A stretch of 36,677 nt of DNA from Prevotella sp. (GCA_017395215.1 JAFPVW010000168.1:1-36677), one strand, 5' to 3'. Positions 22,408-29,630 are shown, counted from the stretch's first letter. Made by a program: numbers and translations. The notes: generated from the letters alone by a model not told the origin.

Positions 22408-24351
22408 TTACATCATCACGTCGCTGCCGAGACGGCGGGCAAGGAGGTCGCGTAGCTGCTGGGTATCCTTGTATTCCTCCATCAGTTGCATGATGCGCTC
22501 CATGTCGCCAGTGGCCTGGCGCATGGCCATCTGGATTTCCTTCAGCCGCTGGCCGACGATGTCCATACGGAAGTCCATAATCAAATGGACGATACGCTGA
22601 CGCAGTGAACCCTCGCGGGGTTTCAGCACGAAACGTCCGCCGAGTTGGTGGCGGTCGACGGCCAGCCGGGCCGCCGTCTGACTCACCTCGATGTCGGGGT
22701 GGTTCATGAAGTAGCTCTCGGCCTTGAAGCCCTCGTCGCCGCTGTGGGCCACGGCCTCAGCCAGCATCTGGTTGTAGAGCGGATTCGAGAAGGTAAGCCC
22801 ATCTTGTCCCAGGTCGTAGGCGATGTACTGCGCCACGTTGAAGTTGGTGGTGCTGCCATCGTCCATTTCCACGTCGGCGTAGATAATCTCCTCGCCGTGG
22901 CGGACGACCTCGCGCATGAGGAGGTGTTCGATAGACGCACTTCCTGTCCCTCCCGAAGGAAGAGTAGTCTGGGGACTCTGCTGTGGATTCTCATGGGAAG
23001 TGGCATCCTCGTTCCCCTCCTTTTGGGAGGGGTTAGGGGTGGGCTTACTATCCCTGATAAATTTATTCATCGACGAAATCAGCGTCTGCTCCTTCAGTCC
23101 GAGGCGCGAGGCCAGGTCGCTGAGGTAGGTGGAGCGGAGGATGGCATCGGGAATGACCGATATGCTTTTGACGATGCCGCTGATGGCCTCGGAGCGCTTC
23201 ACGGGGTCGCTGACGCCCTCAACGGTGAGGTGCGTCTTGAAGCCGATGAAGTCCTGCTGGTTCTCTTCGATATAGCGCTTCAGCTCGTCGGTGGAGTGCT
23301 TGCGTGCAAAGGAGTCGGGGTCGTCGCCGTCGGGCAGCAGCAGCACCTTCACGTTCATGCCCTCCTCGAGCAGCATGTCGGTGCCGCGCATGGCGGCGTG
23401 GATGCCCGCCTCGTCGCCGTCGTAGAGCAGCGTGATGTTGTTGGTAAACCGCCGCAGCATCTTGATCTGGTAGATGCTGAGGGCGGTGCCCGAGTTGGCC
23501 ACCACGTTCTCGATGCCTGCCTGGTGCATGGCGATGACGTCGGTATAGCCCTCGACCATGAAGACGCGGTCCTCCTTCACAATGGCCTTCTTGGCCTGGA
23601 ATATGCCGTAGAGCTCGCGCTCCTTATGGTAGATGTCGGAGTCGGGTGAGTTGACGTACTTCTGCGCCACGCCCTTTGTCCGCGAATCGAGCACGCGGCC
23701 GCCAAAGGCCACCACCTTGCCCGAGACGTTCAGCCAAGGGAAGATGGCACGACCCGAGTAGCGGTCGTACCCACCCCGCTCATTCTCCAAGCAGAGACCT
23801 GTCTTCACGAGGAACTCCTTGTTGTAGCCCTTGGCCGTCGCTGCTGTGTAGAGCGCGTCGCGCTTCTGCGGCGAGTAGCCCAGCTGGAACTTCTCGATAA
23901 TGTCGTCGCGGATGCCTCGGCTGCGGAAGTACTGCTTGCCGATGGCTATGCCGTCGGGGTCGTTCTTCAGCACGCTGTGGAACCAGTCCTTCGCCCACTC
24001 GTTGACGATGAACATCGACTCGCGCTCGTTCTGTTGCTGCCGCTCCTCGTCGGTCAGCTCCTTCTCTACAATCTCGATGTTATACTTCTTGGCCAGCCAG
24101 CGCAGCGCCTCGGGGTAGGTTATCTGCTCGTGCTCCATCAGGAACCCGGCGGGCGTGCCGCCCTTGCCGCAGACGAAGCAGTGGCAGATGTTTTTGGCCG
24201 GACTGACCATGAACGACGGGTTGCGGTCGTCGTGGAACGGACACAGACCCTTGTAGTTCACGCCGCTCTTGCGGAGCGTCACGAACTCACTGACGACGTC
24301 GACAATCTGCGCCGCGTCGATGATTTTGTCTACTGTCGCGCGGTCAATCAT
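22408..24351 (-). CDS. dnaG: DNA primase DnaG
   Basis: 647 residues from the ATG at 24351 (MIDRATVDKII); an upstream ATG at 24396 is rejected because it would read through the promoter. The zinc finger has Cys37, His40, Cys58 and Cys61 (CPFH ... CFVC). The primase core includes GYSPQKRDAL and GRAIFPWLN, and the Toprim metal site has Glu267 (VEGYTDV) and Asp311/Asp313 (LYDGDEAG). The enzyme makes RNA primers for replication. Residues of about 435-471 are a low-complexity linker (SKPTPNPSQKEG ... TTLPSGGTGS) encoded by one clear and one decayed copy of the family A palindrome, sitting exactly between the polymerase core and the C-terminal helicase-binding domain. Confidence 0.96.
   Translation of the reverse strand: MIDRATVDKIIDAAQIVDVVSEFVTLRKSGVNYKGLCPFHDDRNPSFMVSPAKNICHCFVCGKGGTPAGFLMEHEQITYPEALRWLAKKYNIEIVEKELTDEERQQQNERESMFIVNEWAKDWFHSVLKNDPDGIAIGKQYFRSRGIRDDIIEKFQLGYSPQKRDALYTAATAKGYNKEFLVKTGLCLENERGGYDRYSGRAIFPWLNVSGKVVAFGGRVLDSRTKGVAQKYVNSPDSDIYHKERELYGIFQAKKAIVKEDRVFMVEGYTDVIAMHQAGIENVVANSGTALSIYQIKMLRRFTNNITLLYDGDEAGIHAAMRGTDMLLEEGMNVKVLLLPDGDDPDSFARKHSTDELKRYIEENQQDFIGFKTHLTVEGVSDPVKRSEAISGIVKSISVIPDAILRSTYLSDLASRLGLKEQTLISSMNKFIRDSKPTPNPSQKEGNEDATSHENPQQSPQTTLPSGGTGSASIEHLLMREVVRHGEEIIYADVEMDDGSTTNFNVAQYIAYDLGQDGLTFSNPLYNQMLAEAVAHSGDEGFKAESYFMNHPDIEVSQTAARLAVDRHQLGGRFVLKPREGSLRQRIVHLIMDFRMDIVGQRLKEIQMAMRQATGDMERIMQLMEEYKDTQQLRDLLARRLGSDVMM
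22945..22971. repeat. Decayed family A copy in the dnaG linker
   Basis: GTCCCTCCCGAAGGAAG keeps the stem and the GAA-type loop, but the tail is degenerate. It encodes TLPSGGTGS in DnaG. Its decay relative to the copy at 23014 suggests it is older. Confidence 0.5.
23014..23045 (+). repeat. Family A palindrome in the dnaG linker
   Basis: CCCCTCC-TTTT-GGGAGGGG followed by the tail TTAGGGGTGGGCT, closely like the copy at 3858. It is in frame and encodes PTPNPSQKEG of DnaG. Confidence 0.85.
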
Positions 24352-24364
24352 CCTCTTTTTTCGT

Positions 24365-24397
24365 GCAAAGATAAAAAATATTCTGGAGAACGCCAAA
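24365..24397 (-). promoter_or_regulatory. dnaG promoter
   Basis: On the minus strand, -7 box TATCTTTGC (24365-24373) and -33 TTTG (24394-24397), spacing 20 bases, 14 bases upstream of the dnaG ATG. This is the likely promoter for dnaG-queD-queE-cls. Confidence 0.75.
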
Positions 24398-24415
24398 GAA
24401 TTCCAGTTTTTTTCT

Positions 24416-24424
24416 TACCTTTGC
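24416..24424 (+). promoter_or_regulatory. -7 box for the plus-strand metal module
   Basis: TACCTTTGC, 21 bases upstream of the ATG at 24446. No TTTG is found at the expected -33 spacing. It is back to back with the dnaG promoter inside a 94-base divergent spacer. Confidence 0.75.
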
Positions 24425-24445
24425 ACCCGAAAAGCGCTACTGACG

Positions 24446-24874
24446 ATGAAGACGAGGAAAATATGCACATCAATGACGGCCCTGCTGCTCGCGCTGTTGG
24501 TGATACAACTGACGGTGGGAGTGACCTTTGCGCATTGTATGCATTCGGGCCGCAACTTCATTGTCAGCACGACTGAGATGGCCGGCAGGGTCAAGGCCAT
24601 GATGCCGATGGGCGACAAATGCGCCAATACAGACTGTGCCGGGATTGGGCACCGTCAGTGTATGGAGTATAGCGTCAAGCACCTGTCGGCATCGGTCGAG
24701 GCTCCAGTGTTCCATCAGGACTTCGTCGCCGTCCAACCGCTTTTATTCACGTTCTGGGACCTTGTTCCTCCAACGGCCGAAGGTGCCGCACTTCCACAGG
24801 ACGTATTCTGTCCTGACAAAGTGCCGATTCCCCCACGGGCTTATCTGGCACACATCCGTGTTCTTATCATTTGA
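24446..24874 (+). CDS. Small secreted Cys/His-rich protein, possibly HYC_CC_PP-like
   Basis: 142 residues from the ATG at 24446, which opens a signal peptide (residues 1-29, LLLALLVIQLTVGVTFA) just below a promoter. The mature part begins HCMHSG and carries further paired cysteines and histidines (CANTDCAGIGHRQC) and a late proline pair (VPIPPRAYL). This spacing recalls the small Bacteroidota secreted proteins named for HYC, CC and PP motifs that precede TonB receptors, but the exact motifs differ, so the family call is tentative. With a metal-type receptor and an HMA protein immediately downstream, a metal-binding accessory role is likely. A 99-base gap with a short hairpin separates it from the receptor gene. 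Confidence 0.65.
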   Translation: MKTRKICTSMTALLLALLVIQLTVGVTFAHCMHSGRNFIVSTTEMAGRVKAMMPMGDKCANTDCAGIGHRQCMEYSVKHLSASVEAPVFHQDFVAVQPLLFTFWDLVPPTAEGAALPQDVFCPDKVPIPPRAYLAHIRVLII

Positions 24875-24906
24875 TTCCCTGCGCCGATTCTTTCCATTAA
24901 AGAGTG

Positions 24907-24928
24907 GGCAGGACGAGTGTTTCCTGCC
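24907..24928 (+). other. Short hairpin ahead of the second metal-type TonB receptor gene
   Basis: GGCAGGA, 8-base loop, TCCTGCC: a perfect 7-bp stem in the 99-base spacer, 46 bases before the receptor ATG. No T-run follows, so it is not a standard terminator. It could act in message processing or translation control, with no direct support beyond the fold. Confidence 0.35.
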
Positions 24929-24973
24929 GCCAACAAGCGTAAGTTTTCAAATGAATAAGAACAAACCATATCA

Positions 24974-26989
24974 ATGAACAATAGTTTTAGCAAGAAACTG
25001 GTCGCAGTGCTTGCCGTTTGTTCCGCGTCGCACGTCAGCGTGCTGGCGCAGAACGACAGCGTGGCCACCCTCGACGACCAGACACTGAAAGAGGTGCAGG
25101 TGGTGAAACGCCGCTCGAGCACCATCAAACTGCGCAACGTCGACAACGCCACCCTCATCACAAGCAACGAACTGCTGAAGGCGGCCTGCTGCAACCTCGG
25201 CGAGAGCTTCACCACCAACCCGTCGGTCGACGTGAACTACAGCGACGCCGCCACGGGAGCCAAGCAAATCAAACTGTTGGGACTCTCGGGCACCTACGTG
25301 CAGATGCTCACCGAGAACCTGCCCAACTTCCGCGGTGCCTCGGCTCCCTACTCATTGGGCTACACGCCCGGCCCCTGGATGAAGAGCATCATGGTATCAA
25401 AGGGTGCCTCCTCCGTGCGCAACGGCTATGAGTCGATCACCGGCCAGATCAATGTGGAATACCTGAAGCCCGAGGACGACGAGGGCGTCACCGTCAACCT
25501 CTACGGTAACACGAAGAGCAAATTGGAGGCCAATGCCGACGGCAACATCCACTTGGGACAGGTGAACACCGAGATACTGGGGCACTACGAGAACGACTGG
25601 GGGCACCATGACGACAACGACGACGGATTCCTCGACCAGCCTAACGTGCGGCAGATACACCTGCAGAACCGCTGGGACTACCTCGGTCCGGTCTACGTCT
25701 TCCACGGCGGCATCGGCGTGCTCGACGAGCAGCGCGACGGCGGGCAGAACCACCACACGGCGCCCAACGTCCACAATCCTTTTAAGATAGGTATTGAGAC
25801 CCGCCGATACGAGGCTTACATGAAGCACGCCTTCATCCTCGACGCCGACCACGGCACGAACATCGCGCTGATGGCCAGCGGCTCACTCCACGACCTCGAC
25901 GCCGAGTACGGGCTGAAGGCCTACAACGTCGACGAGAAGAACGGCTACCTGCAGCTGATGTACGAGACGAACCTCACCAAGCTGCACAACCTCTCGGCCG
26001 GCCTTTCGCTGAACCACGACTATTTAAGTGAAAAGATAAAAGTGAAAAGTGAAGAGCAGGCGAAGTGGAGGGAGACGACACCCGGCGCCTACCTGCAGTA
26101 CACGCTGAACATCGAAGACAAACTGGTGGCGATGGCTGGTCTGCGGGCTGACCACAGCTCACACTACGGCACGTTCGTCACGCCCCGTCTGCACGTGAAG
26201 TACGCTCCCTCGAACTACTTCACCGTCCGCATCTCGGCAGGCAAGGGCTACCGCACGCCCTTCGCGCTGGCCGAGAACAACTTCCTGCTGGCCAGCGGGC
26301 GGCAGCTGGTGGTCGACGACCTGGAGCAGGAGCGCGCCTGGAACTACGGCGTCTCGACGTCGGTGAGCATCCCCATCGCCGACAAGCTGCTGAAGATCAA
26401 CGGCGAGTACTACTACACGCACTTCAGCCGGCAGATGGTCATCGACTACGACAGCAATCCGCAGATGATCCGTCTCACCAATCTCGACGGCCGCTCTTAC
26501 TCGCACACGTTCCAGATAGACGCCTCCTACCCCATTGTCAACGGACTGGAGCTGACGGCGGCCTACCGTCTGAACGACGTGCGCACCACCTACGGCGGCG
26601 AGCTGCGCGAGAAACCGCTGCAGAGCAAGTACAAGGGGCTGCTGACGGCCAGCTACAAGACGCCGCTCGGCCTGTGGCAGTTCGACGCCACCTTCCAGCT
26701 GAACGGCGGCGGCCGTATGCCCGACCCTTACACGAAGGCCGACGGCACGCTCAGCTGGGACAAGCGCTTCCCCGCCTACGGACAGCTGAACGCTCAGGTG
26801 ACGCGCTGGTTCCGCCACTTCTCCGTCTACGTGGGCGGCGAGAACCTGACGGGCTACCGCCAGGACAACCCCATCATCAACGCCTCTGACCCCTGGAGCA
26901 GTGAGTTCGACCCGACGATGGTGTGGGGTCCCGTTCACGGCCGTATGTTCTATGCTGGCATCCGCCTGAACTTCGGGAAGCGTCTCTGA
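24974..26989 (+). CDS. TonB-dependent receptor of the metal-associated type
   Basis: 671 residues. The signal peptide is residues 1-25 (VSVLA-QN), with the TonB-box region LKEVQVVKRR near 38-47 and no carboxypeptidase-like domain. The plug holds the subtype landmark ELLKAACCNLGESFTTNPSV with an adjacent Cys pair, then GAKQIKLLGLSG, VQMLTENLPNFRG and SSVRNGYESITGQINVEY. Histidine-rich patches follow (HYENDWGHHDDNDD; HHTAPNVHNP). The barrel runs to GIRLNFGKRL. Receptors with this CC signature occur next to HMA proteins in Bacteroidales and are linked to copper or other transition metals; the metal is not proven here. A heptamer repeat encodes EKIKVKSEEQ in the barrel. It lies between the small Cys/His protein and an HMA gene. 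Confidence 0.92.
   Translation: MNNSFSKKLVAVLAVCSASHVSVLAQNDSVATLDDQTLKEVQVVKRRSSTIKLRNVDNATLITSNELLKAACCNLGESFTTNPSVDVNYSDAATGAKQIKLLGLSGTYVQMLTENLPNFRGASAPYSLGYTPGPWMKSIMVSKGASSVRNGYESITGQINVEYLKPEDDEGVTVNLYGNTKSKLEANADGNIHLGQVNTEILGHYENDWGHHDDNDDGFLDQPNVRQIHLQNRWDYLGPVYVFHGGIGVLDEQRDGGQNHHTAPNVHNPFKIGIETRRYEAYMKHAFILDADHGTNIALMASGSLHDLDAEYGLKAYNVDEKNGYLQLMYETNLTKLHNLSAGLSLNHDYLSEKIKVKSEEQAKWRETTPGAYLQYTLNIEDKLVAMAGLRADHSSHYGTFVTPRLHVKYAPSNYFTVRISAGKGYRTPFALAENNFLLASGRQLVVDDLEQERAWNYGVSTSVSIPIADKLLKINGEYYYTHFSRQMVIDYDSNPQMIRLTNLDGRSYSHTFQIDASYPIVNGLELTAAYRLNDVRTTYGGELREKPLQSKYKGLLTASYKTPLGLWQFDATFQLNGGGRMPDPYTKADGTLSWDKRFPAYGQLNAQVTRWFRHFSVYVGGENLTGYRQDNPIINASDPWSSEFDPTMVWGPVHGRMFYAGIRLNFGKRL
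26027..26054. repeat. Heptamer array (AGTGAAA) inside the TonB receptor gene
   Basis: Four units: AGTGAAA, AGATAAA, AGTGAAA, AGTGAAG. They encode a charged Lys/Glu stretch (SEKIKVKSEE) likely to sit in an exposed part of the barrel. The reading frame continues normally. Confidence 0.75.
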
Positions 26990-26995
26990 TAACGA

Positions 26996-27014
26996 GCCCC
27001 CTAAGTTAGGGGGC
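26996..27014. other. Perfect palindrome between receptor and HMA genes
   Basis: GCCCCCTAA-G-TTAGGGGGC, six bases after the receptor stop and 13 before the HMA ATG. It may attenuate or stabilise the message between the two genes. There is no T-run, and the downstream gene seems to belong to the same operon, so complete termination is unlikely. Confidence 0.7.
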
Positions 27015-27027
27015 ATAAATAAGAATT

Positions 27028-27360
27028 ATGAAAAAGTCATTCGTAACATTCGCCCTGATGCTGATGGCACTGGGCACACAGGCAAAAGTCGTCAAGACAC
27101 TGGTAGTAACCACTCAGCCGCAGATGCACTGCGACGGCTGCGAGACAAAGATCAAGGGTAACCTCCGCTTCGAGAAAGGCGTGAAGACCATCGAGTGCAA
27201 CATCGACGCTCAGCGCGTCACCATCACCTACGATGCTGACAAGACGAAGCCCGAGACGCTCATCAACGCCTTCGGCAAGTTCGGCTACAAGGCCACCGAG
27301 GTGAAGGAAGAGAAAAGCGGAGAAGCGAAAAGCGAAAAGGGAGAAAAGGAGAAGAAGTAA
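27028..27360 (+). CDS. Secreted HMA-domain metal-binding protein
   Basis: 110 residues. The signal peptide is residues 1-19 (ALMLMALGTQA-KV). The HMA fold (about 21-90) has the metal motif MHCDGC, and the usual closing strand GKFGYKATEV. Residues 92-110 are a Lys/Glu tail (EEKSGEAKSEKGEKEKK) encoded by degenerate heptamers, in contrast to the Cys/His-rich tail of the other HMA protein at 19513-19881. It probably carries Cu(I) or another soft metal in the periplasm. It follows the TonB receptor by 38 bases and completes the plus-strand metal module. It converges on the esterase gene with only 36 bases between. Confidence 0.9.
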   Translation: MKKSFVTFALMLMALGTQAKVVKTLVVTTQPQMHCDGCETKIKGNLRFEKGVKTIECNIDAQRVTITYDADKTKPETLINAFGKFGYKATEVKEEKSGEAKSEKGEKEKK

Positions 27361-27404
27361 TCTCCCTTCACCCTTCACTTCTTCACCCTTCACCCCTCAC
27401 TTCT
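27309..27404. repeat. Opposed heptamer arrays at a convergent gene junction
   Basis: Bases 27309-27357 are purine heptamers (GAAAAGC, GGAGAAG, CGAAAAG, CGAAAAG, GGAGAAA, AGGAGAA) coding the tail of the HMA protein. Bases 27364-27404 are pyrimidine heptamers (CCCTTCA, CCCTTCA and variants) reaching into the esterase 3' end. GAAGAAGT (27350-27357) pairs with ACTTCTTC (27377-27384), so the junction can fold in both transcripts and may act as a shared terminator. Confidence 0.65.
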
Positions 27405-29112
27405 TCAAGTACTTCGCCAGTTCGCTCTTGTTCTGGCGGAGTCCCTTGGCAAACGACTGGGCGTTCATCTGGGCGCCCAGTTTTGATGTGTGGGTGTGGT
27501 CCTGCTTGAAGTACTTGGCCCCGGCCTTCTCCTTCAGCTCGGCAATCTTGGCCTTGGCCTTCTCCTTGTCCTGCGGCAGCTGCTTCACGGCAAACTTCTT
27601 GTCGAGGAAGTCGGCGCTGATGTTGTGCAGGTCGACGAACTCCACGCCCGTCTCAGCCACTACCTCGCGGTACCACTTGCCATACGACCCGTCGCGGCGC
27701 TCCACCCGTCCACCGGGCCACTCGTTGCGCGGCGTCAGCGAGACGAGGATGGGCGTGGCGCCCTTCTCGCGCACGTCGTCGATGAACTTCTTCAGATACC
27801 AGCCGAAGGAGTAGACCACCTCGTAGGTGCCGTTGTCCAGCTTATAGACGTGGAGCGTATCCTGACTGCCGGGGATGACGCCGCGCGCCTTCTGGTCGGT
27901 GATGGGGCAGATGTCGTTATGGCCGAACTGTATGGTGACGAAGTCGCCGGGCTGCAGCGAGTTGTAGACCTCGTCCCACAGTCCTTCGCGCAGGAAGCTG
28001 CGCGTGGAGCGGCCGGCACGGGCTGCGTTGAAGAGCGTGATCTTCGACTCGTCGAAGACGGTCTGCGCCTGCGAGGCCCAGCCCCACATGCCGTCGTCCT
28101 CCTTGTCGGCATTCTTCACGGTGGAGTCGCCGGTGAAGAACACCACGGGTTTCCCCTTCTCTCGCTTCACAGGCTTCACGGCCAGCGGCACGTTCTGCAT
28201 CATCTGCTGCAGCGGCCTGAGCTGCGGGGCACGGCTCTCCCAGAGTCCCTCGGCAGCCGAGCGGGCATTCATCTCGGCGCCGAACTTCGAGGTGTGTATC
28301 TTGTCGCCCAGGAAGTGGTACTTCTCCTTCCACGGGCTGTAGGAGTCGAGCTTCGCGCCGCTACGCTCGTTCAGGTCGACGAAGGGCACACCCTCCACGG
28401 CGGCGATGTAGGCCGCCCACTCCGTCTGCGGCTTGCGCACAATCTTGCCCGTCCGCTCGTCGTAGGCGTCGCGGGGCGTCAGCGACATCAGGATGGGGTT
28501 GGCACCCTTGTCCCTGATTTCGCTGATGTAGCGGCGCAGGTAGTTGCCGTAGCTGTAGACGGTGTCCTGCCGCTGTGTGCGCTGGTTGAAGCCGACGTAG
28601 CAGGTGTCCATGTCGACGCCGGGGATGACGGCGCGCGCCCGCCGCTGGTCGAAGAACTCGCCGTTGTCGTTATGGCCTATCGAGACGATGACCCAGTCGC
28701 CGGGCTTCAGCGCCTGACGGATGGCTGGCCACAGGTCGGTGTAGAACGTGCGGGTGGACATACCGCCGAGGGCCTGGTTCTCGACGCTGATCTTCTTGGC
28801 GTCGAAGTACTTGGGGAAGTAGTAGCCCCAGCCCCACTGTCCGTTGTTGCCGTTGCCCAGGGTACCGTTGCGCATCGTCGAGTTGCCGACGAGGAACATT
28901 ACGGGGTTGCTGCCCTGGCGGGTCGAGCCGGGCTTGGGGCGTGACATCAGGGCCTTGGCTATCGAGTCGGGCGTGTTGTCGACCACCTTGTTCACGTCCT
29001 CTATCGGGTCGGGCAGGTTGTCGAAGCCCTGAGCCTTTGCGGTGAAGGGTGAAAGGTAAAGGGTGAAGGGTGAAAAAGCGAGAAGCGCTGTCAGCAGTAG
29101 TTTCTTGTTCAT
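27397..29112 (-). CDS. Secreted esterase with two SGNH/GDSL domains (rhamnogalacturonan acetylesterase-like)
   Basis: 571 residues from the ATG at 29112, which opens a signal peptide ending AKA-QG near residue 28. Domain one (about 70-295): Ser78 in VGNSTMRN, GGMSTRTF, Asn148 (GHND), Asp270/His273 (GDKIHTS). Domain two (about 322-560): Ser330 in TGDSTVKN, RAGRSTRSF, Asn399 (GHND), Asp538/His541 (QDHTHTS). The four SGNH blocks are present twice, as in CE12-like pectin deacetylases that remove acetyl groups from rhamnogalacturonan. In domain one the block I Asp is replaced by Asn (GNS), though the nucleophile remains. The signal-peptide core (AFSPFTLYLSPFTA) is encoded by heptamers. It has its own promoter, and no pectin lyase is nearby. 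Confidence 0.9.
   Translation of the reverse strand: MNKKLLLTALLAFSPFTLYLSPFTAKAQGFDNLPDPIEDVNKVVDNTPDSIAKALMSRPKPGSTRQGSNPVMFLVGNSTMRNGTLGNGNNGQWGWGYYFPKYFDAKKISVENQALGGMSTRTFYTDLWPAIRQALKPGDWVIVSIGHNDNGEFFDQRRARAVIPGVDMDTCYVGFNQRTQRQDTVYSYGNYLRRYISEIRDKGANPILMSLTPRDAYDERTGKIVRKPQTEWAAYIAAVEGVPFVDLNERSGAKLDSYSPWKEKYHFLGDKIHTSKFGAEMNARSAAEGLWESRAPQLRPLQQMMQNVPLAVKPVKREKGKPVVFFTGDSTVKNADKEDDGMWGWASQAQTVFDESKITLFNAARAGRSTRSFLREGLWDEVYNSLQPGDFVTIQFGHNDICPITDQKARGVIPGSQDTLHVYKLDNGTYEVVYSFGWYLKKFIDDVREKGATPILVSLTPRNEWPGGRVERRDGSYGKWYREVVAETGVEFVDLHNISADFLDKKFAVKQLPQDKEKAKAKIAELKEKAGAKYFKQDHTHTSKLGAQMNAQSFAKGLRQNKSELAKYLKK
29041..29075. repeat. Heptamer array forming the esterase signal-peptide core
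   Basis: Five units: GGTGAAG, GGTGAAA, GGTAAAG, GGTGAAG, GGTGAAA. On the minus strand they encode SPFTLYLSPFT, hydrophobic enough to serve as the h-region. Degenerate units continue to about 29089. Confidence 0.8.
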
Positions 29113-29145
29113 TGTAGTTTGTTCTTTGGTTCTGTTAATGATTCT

Positions 29146-29154
29146 GCAAAGGTA
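29146..29154 (-). promoter_or_regulatory. Esterase promoter -7 box
   Basis: TACCTTTGC on the minus strand, 33 bases upstream of the chosen ATG; TTGG at 29174-29177 stands at the -33 position with 19 bases spacing. Supports starting the protein at 29112 instead of the longer frame from 29220. Confidence 0.75.
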
Positions 29155-29210
29155 AGACTTTTCCTGCAATCCACCAAGAGAATCTTGGAAAATCGAAAAA
29201 AGGCGGTGGG

Positions 29211-29280
29211 TTTTGCCCAAAACCCGGCGCCTTTTGCCCGTAACCCGCCGCCTTTTTGGCGAAACCCGCCACGTTATGCC
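29211..29280. repeat. 21-base direct repeats with an inverted flank
   Basis: Three full units and a partial fourth start at 29211, 29232, 29253 and 29274. Each begins TTTTGCCC or TTTTTGGCG and contains AACCCGCCGCC-like text. An inverted copy (AAAAAAGGCGGTGGG, about 29196-29210) lies directly to the left. Confidence 0.75.
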
Positions 29281-29367
29281 GAGGTGTCGGTTCAGGTGTC
29301 GGTTCCCGCTTCCAAAGGCTGGCCGGCGCAGCGGTTTCTACTCATTCCAGATGCCATTTTTCACTAT

Positions 29368-29482
29368 ATAATTGTCATTTGCACTTTATATCCTACACTC
29401 CCGACACTTCCTACACCTAAAAAAGTTCAACAAGTGCAGGAAGTGTCGGAAGTGTAGGATGTTTCCTGCGATTGACAATTAT
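29368..29482. repeat. 115-base composite palindrome
   Basis: Inner arms 29391-29416 and 29434-29459 match at 24 of 26 positions around a 17-base loop. Outer arms ATAATTGTCA (29368-29377) and TGACAATTAT (29473-29482) match perfectly. Both inner mismatches become G-U pairs in minus-strand RNA. The inner arms consist of 9-base units (AAGTGTAGG-like). It is not placed as a terminator for any neighbouring gene. Confidence 0.8.
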
Positions 29483-29563
29483 GGAACCTGCCCCAAGCGC
29501 CCCAAAATATTTTGATTTGAAACTTTTTTCAGGGAAAAGGGCGCAAGAATGAAAAAAAATGAC

Positions 29564-29572
29564 TATCTTTGC
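29564..29572 (+). promoter_or_regulatory. -7 box of the TMEM43-DUF5687 operon
   Basis: TATCTTTGC, 58 bases upstream of the ATG at 29631. No matching TTTG at -33. It is the only good -7 box seen before this run of seven closely spaced genes. Confidence 0.7.
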
Positions 29573-29630
29573 GGCGTATTTGCATCAACCGGAACGTAAA
29601 CATTATCAATAACAACAAAAAATTAGTATT

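Larger units (their letters stand above)
29155..29563. other. Gene-free spacer packed with repeats
   Basis: Divergent spacer between the esterase and the TMEM43-like gene. It holds a 21-base direct repeat series (29211-29280), a 12-base tandem pair GGTGTCGGTTC (29283-29306) and a large palindrome (29368-29482). The rest (29307-29367 and 29483-29560) shows nothing I can name. A plus-strand open frame at 29119-29457 runs through these repeats and is not considered a gene. Confidence 0.7.

Noticed and set aside
24875-24973. Riboswitch (for example cobalamin) upstream of the TonB receptor
   Set aside because: The 99-base gap shows only one 7-bp hairpin and none of the conserved boxes of a known riboswitch.
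26996-27014. Rho-independent terminator
   Set aside because: The stem is strong but the centre is a single base and no T-run follows on either strand; the HMA gene starts 13 bases later and seems to belong to the operon.
29119-29457. 112-codon plus-strand frame in the repeat-filled spacer
   Set aside because: It runs across the esterase promoter, the 21-base repeats and the left arm of the palindrome; the product is low-complexity and has no signal or domain.
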